From contig JANSYK010000001.1 in NCBI GenBank assembly GCA_024742485.1, positions 558,001 through 622,000 of the forward strand: 64,000 nt of DNA, in the 5' to 3' direction. This stretch comes from Alphaproteobacteria bacterium. Its GTDB lineage: Bacteria > Pseudomonadota > Alphaproteobacteria > Rhizobiales > Rhizobiaceae. The notes under the pieces were generated by a model that saw only the letters and a list, made by a program, of their open reading frames with translations, was not told where the DNA came from and ran no database searches. Positions 60,276-64,000 of the stretch are shown here, piece after piece; the first letter of the stretch is position 1, and the number at the start of each line of letters is the position of its first letter. The translations under genes and the position numbers were made by a program.

Positions 60276-61442
60276 CTATTCCTTGAGGAGCGTTTCGTAA
60301 CGGGAGTCGGTCAGTGTTTTCAGAAACGCGACTAGCGCATCAATCTCGCGATCATCCAGCGCGGGACCATGCGTCAATTCCTTGACGGAGAGCGTTTTTT
60401 CAAATCGAGTATCACCCCATGGCTGCCCGGTCTCCGGATTGATCTGCCAGACCGGATCCTTTGAGTTGTACCGATTGTAGAACATGACCGTTGTGCGGAG
60501 GTCTTTGAACAGGCCATTGTGCATATAGGGGCCCGTGACGGCGACATTGCGCAATGTCGGCACTTTGAACTTCCCCGCCTCGGATGCCTCACTCACCTGT
60601 GTATTTGCAAGCAATCCCAGGTCAGCAGCATTGTCCGAACTGCCATTGGCTTTTCGAACCGCCCGGTTCACCGGCGTGCCGATATTGTGGAACTGGTAAT
60701 TTGTGAACGTTTCGTTTGCAGAACCAGGAAGCGCCTTCAACTGGTGGCACATGTTGCAATTGGTGAATTGCTGCGAAAAAAACAGCGTGCGTCCAAGCTC
60801 TTCCTGTTTTGTCAGCCTTACCTCACCGCGCAGAGATCGGTCGTAACGTGAATCGAACGGGGCGAACACTTCCGTTCTCTCGAACGCCGCAATGCTTTGC
60901 GTCATGGCCGCATAGGCCGTGTCGGCATCATCAAAAACCGTGTCGCCAAAATGCCGCTTGAAGGCGCTGACATAATCCGGGTTTTCCTGCAGCCGCTCGA
61001 CCACTGCCTGTTTGCTTGGCATGCCCATTTCCAGGGGATTGAGCGGCGGACCGCCGGCTTGTTCTTCCAGGTCCCCTGCCCGACCGTCCCAAAACAGTCC
61101 ACCCACATAGGCGCCGTCAGCATTCTTGTGAAATGGTGGACTGAACCGTGCATAGGCGGCTGTCGGCGCATTGCGGTCGCCGATGGACGAACCATCGTCC
61201 CCTAGGGAAACGGCCCGGGAAACCTGCGGTCCATGACCATTGTCACGGGGATCGGAAAATCCGGCATCGGGCGCATGACAGGTTGCGCAGGCCTGTGTGC
61301 GATTTTTTGACAGGTTGGTATCAAAAAACAGCGCTTCTCCCAGGCTTTCCTGCGAATCGAACGATTGCCCCTGCGCCGTTCCTCCGGCGCACGAGACCAG
61401 CACAGTCAGGGCAACCAGCGCCGAGCGGCTTTTGGTGGGCAT
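60276..61442 (-). CDS. Di-haem cytochrome c peroxidase family protein
   Basis: A 388-residue secreted protein with signal peptide (SALVALTVLVSCAGGTAQGQ) and two c-type haem sites, C52-x2-C55-H56 (CATCH) and C229-x2-C232-H233 (CNMCH). FDTNLSKNRTQ and the VPTLRNVAVTGPYMHNGLF segment fit the CcpA/MauG family, which reduces H2O2 in the periplasm or performs related oxidation. The start at 61442 has AGGA about 7 nt upstream. It converges with rpsI. Confidence 0.92.
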   Translation of the reverse strand: MPTKSRSALVALTVLVSCAGGTAQGQSFDSQESLGEALFFDTNLSKNRTQACATCHAPDAGFSDPRDNGHGPQVSRAVSLGDDGSSIGDRNAPTAAYARFSPPFHKNADGAYVGGLFWDGRAGDLEEQAGGPPLNPLEMGMPSKQAVVERLQENPDYVSAFKRHFGDTVFDDADTAYAAMTQSIAAFERTEVFAPFDSRYDRSLRGEVRLTKQEELGRTLFFSQQFTNCNMCHQLKALPGSANETFTNYQFHNIGTPVNRAVRKANGSSDNAADLGLLANTQVSEASEAGKFKVPTLRNVAVTGPYMHNGLFKDLRTTVMFYNRYNSKDPVWQINPETGQPWGDTRFEKTLSVKELTHGPALDDREIDALVAFLKTLTDSRYETLLKE

Positions 61443-61614
61443 GGACAAATCCTATTGAATCCCGTTACCAGCCAATCTATAGCTCCGATCGGGCATGCAA
61501 AGACTGTTTTGCGATCCATAATGTCGCATCTTCGTTTGTTGCCCTTATATCAAGACTATCACGCCTATTGTGTAACGCGTTGCGCATGGGCCCAACAGAA
61601 AAATGAGACAGGTC

Positions 61615-62547
61615 ATGAAACCCAGGATTTTCATCGATGGCGAACACGGAACCACGGGGCTGCAGATCCGCAACCGCCTGGCCGGTCGCCGCGATATTGA
61701 AGTCCTGTCGATCCCCGAAGCCGACCGGCGCAACGATCAGATGCGTCAGGATCGGCTGAATGAGGCCGATGTCGCCATTTTGTGCCTGCCCGATGCGGCA
61801 TCGCGGCAAGCTGTGGACATGCTCGAAGGCAGCAATTCGACCAAGGTCATCGATACCAGTACCGCCTTTCGGACACATCCCGACTGGGCTTACGGTTTTG
61901 CCGAAATGGAACAGGAACAGGCATCCCGGATCGCCAAGGCCCGGCTGGTTGCCAATCCCGGCTGCTATCCGACCGGCGCGGTATCCTTGATCCGGCCCTT
62001 GCGGCTGGCGGGAATTCTGTCCGGTGACACTCCAGTGACGATCAATGCGGTTTCCGGATACACCGGCGGTGGCAAACAACTCATCGCCAAGATGGAAGAC
62101 GAGGCGCACCCGGAGCACATTGACGCTCCACACTTCGCCTATGGTCTGCCGCTCACGCACAAACATGTGCCGGAAATCCAGGCCCATGGATTGTTGAATC
62201 GCCTTCCGCTGTTCACACCCAGCGTCGGTCGCTTCGCCCAGGGTATGATTGTCCAGGTGCCCATGCACCTTGATCAACTGAACGGTCCTGTATCGCTCAC
62301 CGATATCCATGCGGCGCTGAATGATCATTATGCGGGACAATCCATCGTTGAGGTGGTGCCGCTCGAACAGAGCCTGTCAGCCGAGCGCATCAATGCAGTG
62401 GAACTGGCCGGTCGCGATACAATGCGGCTTTATGTTTGCGGAACACCCGATGGGCCGCATGTTAATTTGATTGCCCAGTTGGACAATCTTGGCAAGGGCG
62501 CATCCGGCGCGGCGGTGCAGAACATGGACCTGATGCTGGCGGGCTAG
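61615..62547 (+). CDS. argC: N-acetyl-gamma-glutamyl-phosphate reductase
   Basis: A 310-residue enzyme of arginine synthesis, of the short (type 2) class typical of rhizobia: [18 protein letters not shown] at the N-terminus, catalytic Cys C117 in NPGCYPTGA, and GGGKQLI. It reduces N-acetylglutamyl phosphate to the semialdehyde with NADPH. ATG 61615 gives the usual beginning; ATG 61603 is 4 codons upstream. It follows rpsI in many rhizobial genomes, here separated by the peroxidase gene. The 317-nt space after it (62548-62864) shows no supported feature. Confidence 0.95.
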   Translation: MKPRIFIDGEHGTTGLQIRNRLAGRRDIEVLSIPEADRRNDQMRQDRLNEADVAILCLPDAASRQAVDMLEGSNSTKVIDTSTAFRTHPDWAYGFAEMEQEQASRIAKARLVANPGCYPTGAVSLIRPLRLAGILSGDTPVTINAVSGYTGGGKQLIAKMEDEAHPEHIDAPHFAYGLPLTHKHVPEIQAHGLLNRLPLFTPSVGRFAQGMIVQVPMHLDQLNGPVSLTDIHAALNDHYAGQSIVEVVPLEQSLSAERINAVELAGRDTMRLYVCGTPDGPHVNLIAQLDNLGKGASGAAVQNMDLMLAG

Positions 62548-62864
62548 CCGACCGACAAACATCCGGACCTGCTCGAACCTTCGGGTTTCGGCGATGGGCT
62601 GCAGTGCCCATTGATACCCCTCTGGCGAAAACTGTTCTGCGCCCGCTGTCGCGGCCGCCAAGCATTGCGGGCGTGCTGACAACGACTTCTCGCCTCTCCA
62701 ACACCTGTTGCCACAACCAGGCGCTGTTTCGGCCGGTCCGGATACCTGCCAATCCGGCCAATAAGTGCCCTGTCTGCCGACAACCCCTCCACGGTGTTTT
62801 GGCTCAACAACAAATGCCAATGGTGTAATGTGATTGCTGCTCTTGATTGCCGGGAGAAGACCGA

Positions 62865-63725
62865 ATGACCGACAAGAATGTGCATGTCGCACTGACGTTT
62901 GACTATGACGCCATGTCCGTTTGGATCGGAAGCATCGGTGCGACATCGCCAAGCATGGTGTCGCGAGGAGAGTTCGGCGCCATTGCCGTTCGCCGGATCC
63001 TCAAGGTGTTAGACGAACAAAACATCAAGGCCACTTTCTTTGTCCCCGGACACACCGCTGTGGCATTTCCTCAAACTGTCGTCGATATCGCCGCCGATGG
63101 CCACGAGATCGGGCATCACGGATGGGTGCACGAAAACCCCGTTTCGACCACGCCTGATCAGGAACGCTGGATCATGGAAAAGGGCCTCGACGCATTGGAC
63201 AAGGTGGCAGGTATTCGCCCCGTCGGCTACCGCTCACCGGCCTGGGACAACAGCCCGAATACCATTCCGCTGCTTCTCGAATATGGCTTTCGATACGAAA
63301 GCAGCCTCATGGGCAATGAATATGAGGCCTATTGGTGTCGAATTGGAGATGAATGGAACGCGAAAGATGAGTGGAAATTCGGAACACCCGTCGACCTGGT
63401 GGAATTGCCAGTCTCCTGGATGCTGGACGACTTCCCGCACTTCGAACTTATCATCGGCGCCAATTCCGGCCAAAAGAACCCGCGCGATCTATTGCAAGTT
63501 TGGATCGACGAGTTCGATTATCTTTACGACCGGATCGGCGTCGGCATCTTCAACGTGACGATGCATCCGCAGACCATCGGCCGTGGCGCTCGGATGCTTG
63601 TTCTGGAGGGGCTCATTGATCACATTCAAGGCAAACCCGGTACCAAATTCGGAACATGCGCTGAATATGCGCAACAATGGCGTATCGGCAAGACTCCATC
63701 CCTGCCCCGTGACGCAGTGGCGTAA
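62865..63725 (+). CDS. Polysaccharide deacetylase family protein
   Basis: A 286-residue NodB-type hydrolase. ALTFDYDAMS supplies the catalytic D13 and D15 pair; GHEIGHHGWVHENP gives the metal-binding H85 and H89. YRSPAWDNS (motif 3) and NVTMHPQTIGRG (late His) complete the set. The start at 62865 has GGGAG at a suitable distance. It may act on N-acetyl groups or on cyclic amides, as members of this subgroup (PuuE/PgdA-like) do; the acylase-like neighbour favours an amide substrate, but this is inference. Confidence 0.88.
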   Translation: MTDKNVHVALTFDYDAMSVWIGSIGATSPSMVSRGEFGAIAVRRILKVLDEQNIKATFFVPGHTAVAFPQTVVDIAADGHEIGHHGWVHENPVSTTPDQERWIMEKGLDALDKVAGIRPVGYRSPAWDNSPNTIPLLLEYGFRYESSLMGNEYEAYWCRIGDEWNAKDEWKFGTPVDLVELPVSWMLDDFPHFELIIGANSGQKNPRDLLQVWIDEFDYLYDRIGVGIFNVTMHPQTIGRGARMLVLEGLIDHIQGKPGTKFGTCAEYAQQWRIGKTPSLPRDAVA

Positions 63726-63746
63726 CAAGTCGACCGGGGCCGCGCT

Positions 63747-64000
63747 TTGAAAACCGAAAAAATTGAACTGTCCGGGCTCGACGCGCCGGCAAGCATCACC
63801 ATCGACCGGTGGGGAATTCCGCATATCAAGGCGCAATCCTTCTTGGAAATGTTTCTTGTCCAGGGATTCAATGCCGCCCGTGACCGTCTTTGGCAGCTCG
63901 ATCTGTGGCGCAAGCGGGGGTTGGGCTTGTTGGCTGCCGACTATGGTTATGGCTATGTGGAGCAGGACAGAGCCGCCCGTCTCTTTCTCTATCGCGGCAA
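63747..64000 (+). CDS. Penicillin-acylase-like Ntn hydrolase, 3' end outside window
   Basis: Translation from TTG 63747 gives a protein whose segments ITIDRWGIPHIKAQ, FNAARDRLWQLDLWRKRG and AADYGYGYVEQDRAARLFLY are the conserved start of the alpha chain of penicillin acylase-like Ntn hydrolases. There is no ATG start and no signal peptide; TTG is the only candidate after the deacetylase stop in this frame. Cut by the window edge, so the nucleophile Ser of the beta chain is not visible. It follows the deacetylase gene by about 21 bp, probably in one operon. Confidence 0.72.
   Translation, partial: MKTEKIELSGLDAPASITIDRWGIPHIKAQSFLEMFLVQGFNAARDRLWQLDLWRKRGLGLLAADYGYGYVEQDRAARLFLYRG

Noticed and set aside
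62377-62952. Minus-strand open frame across the argC-deacetylase gap
   Set aside because: It overlaps both conserved neighbours, has skewed composition and no recognisable domain; the gap is treated as empty.
1-64000. CRISPR arrays, insertion sequences, prophage genes or rRNA
   Set aside because: No regularly spaced repeats, transposase or integrase-like proteins, phage structural genes or rRNA sequence were seen.

Overview
The window looks like a chromosomal segment of an alphaproteobacterium of the order Hyphomicrobiales (Rhizobiales). The evidence is gene order as much as gene content: divK-pleD next to rpmG, a DUF3572 gene and dinB; clpP-clpX-lon-hupB followed by tRNA-Val and tRNA-Asp; a full nuoA-N operon running on into birA, RNase J, methylmalonyl-CoA epimerase, DUF1467, proS and lolC-lolD; and a CoA-binding protein, enoyl-CoA hydratase and thioesterase genes, then rplM-rpsI and argC. 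GC content is moderately high by eye. No rRNA, insertion sequence, prophage or CRISPR array was seen.

Layout. 1-7.7 kb: Nudix hydrolase (5' end cut), MFS permease, rpmG, the cell-cycle pair divK-pleD on the minus strand, a DUF3572 gene overlapping a HAD-like gene, Zn-ribbon dinB, and a PIMT-like methyltransferase. 7.7-12.0 kb: an RND pump and its adaptor. 12.1-15.6 kb: dnaE. 15.8-20.6 kb: an accessory block with a BenE-like transporter, a 28-residue membrane ORF with a perfect ribosome binding site, a Popeye/cNMP-binding gene interrupted by an in-frame TAG, an AraC/GyrI-like regulator and a frameshifted amidase. 20.7-24.0 kb: proS-lolC-lolD. 24.5-28.2 kb: GNAT, DUF1467, mce, rnj, birA. 28.2-43.8 kb: the complex I operon, with a GFA-family gene between nuoC and nuoD and a small secreted protein gene between nuoD and nuoE. 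44.2-46.1 kb: two tRNAs and a MATE pump. 46.3-51.7 kb: hupB, lon, clpX and clpP. 51.9-58.9 kb: P450, DsbB with its DUF5993 partner, sulfhydrylase, CoA-binding protein, a secreted Cys-rich protein, two divergent crotonase-fold genes and a thioesterase. 59.0-64.0 kb: rplM-rpsI, di-haem peroxidase, argC, polysaccharide deacetylase, and the start of a penicillin-acylase-like gene.

Most of the window is housekeeping: respiration (complex I), proteostasis (ClpXP, Lon), replication and translesion synthesis (DnaE, DinB), lipoprotein export (LolCD), translation (ProS, L33, L13, S9, two tRNAs) and cell-cycle signalling (DivK-PleD). The less ordinary signals are the small membrane ORF with a CtrA-like site upstream, an Irr-box-like palindrome upstream of nuoA, the DsbB/DUF5993 pair whose DsbB lacks the usual loop cysteines, a terminator-like hairpin directly after the rplM promoter, a long unexplained hairpin after rpmG, RpoH-like promoters at lon and clpP, and two broken genes side by side in the accessory block. 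All assignments come from reading the sequence. No database search was run, and statements about families are from general knowledge.
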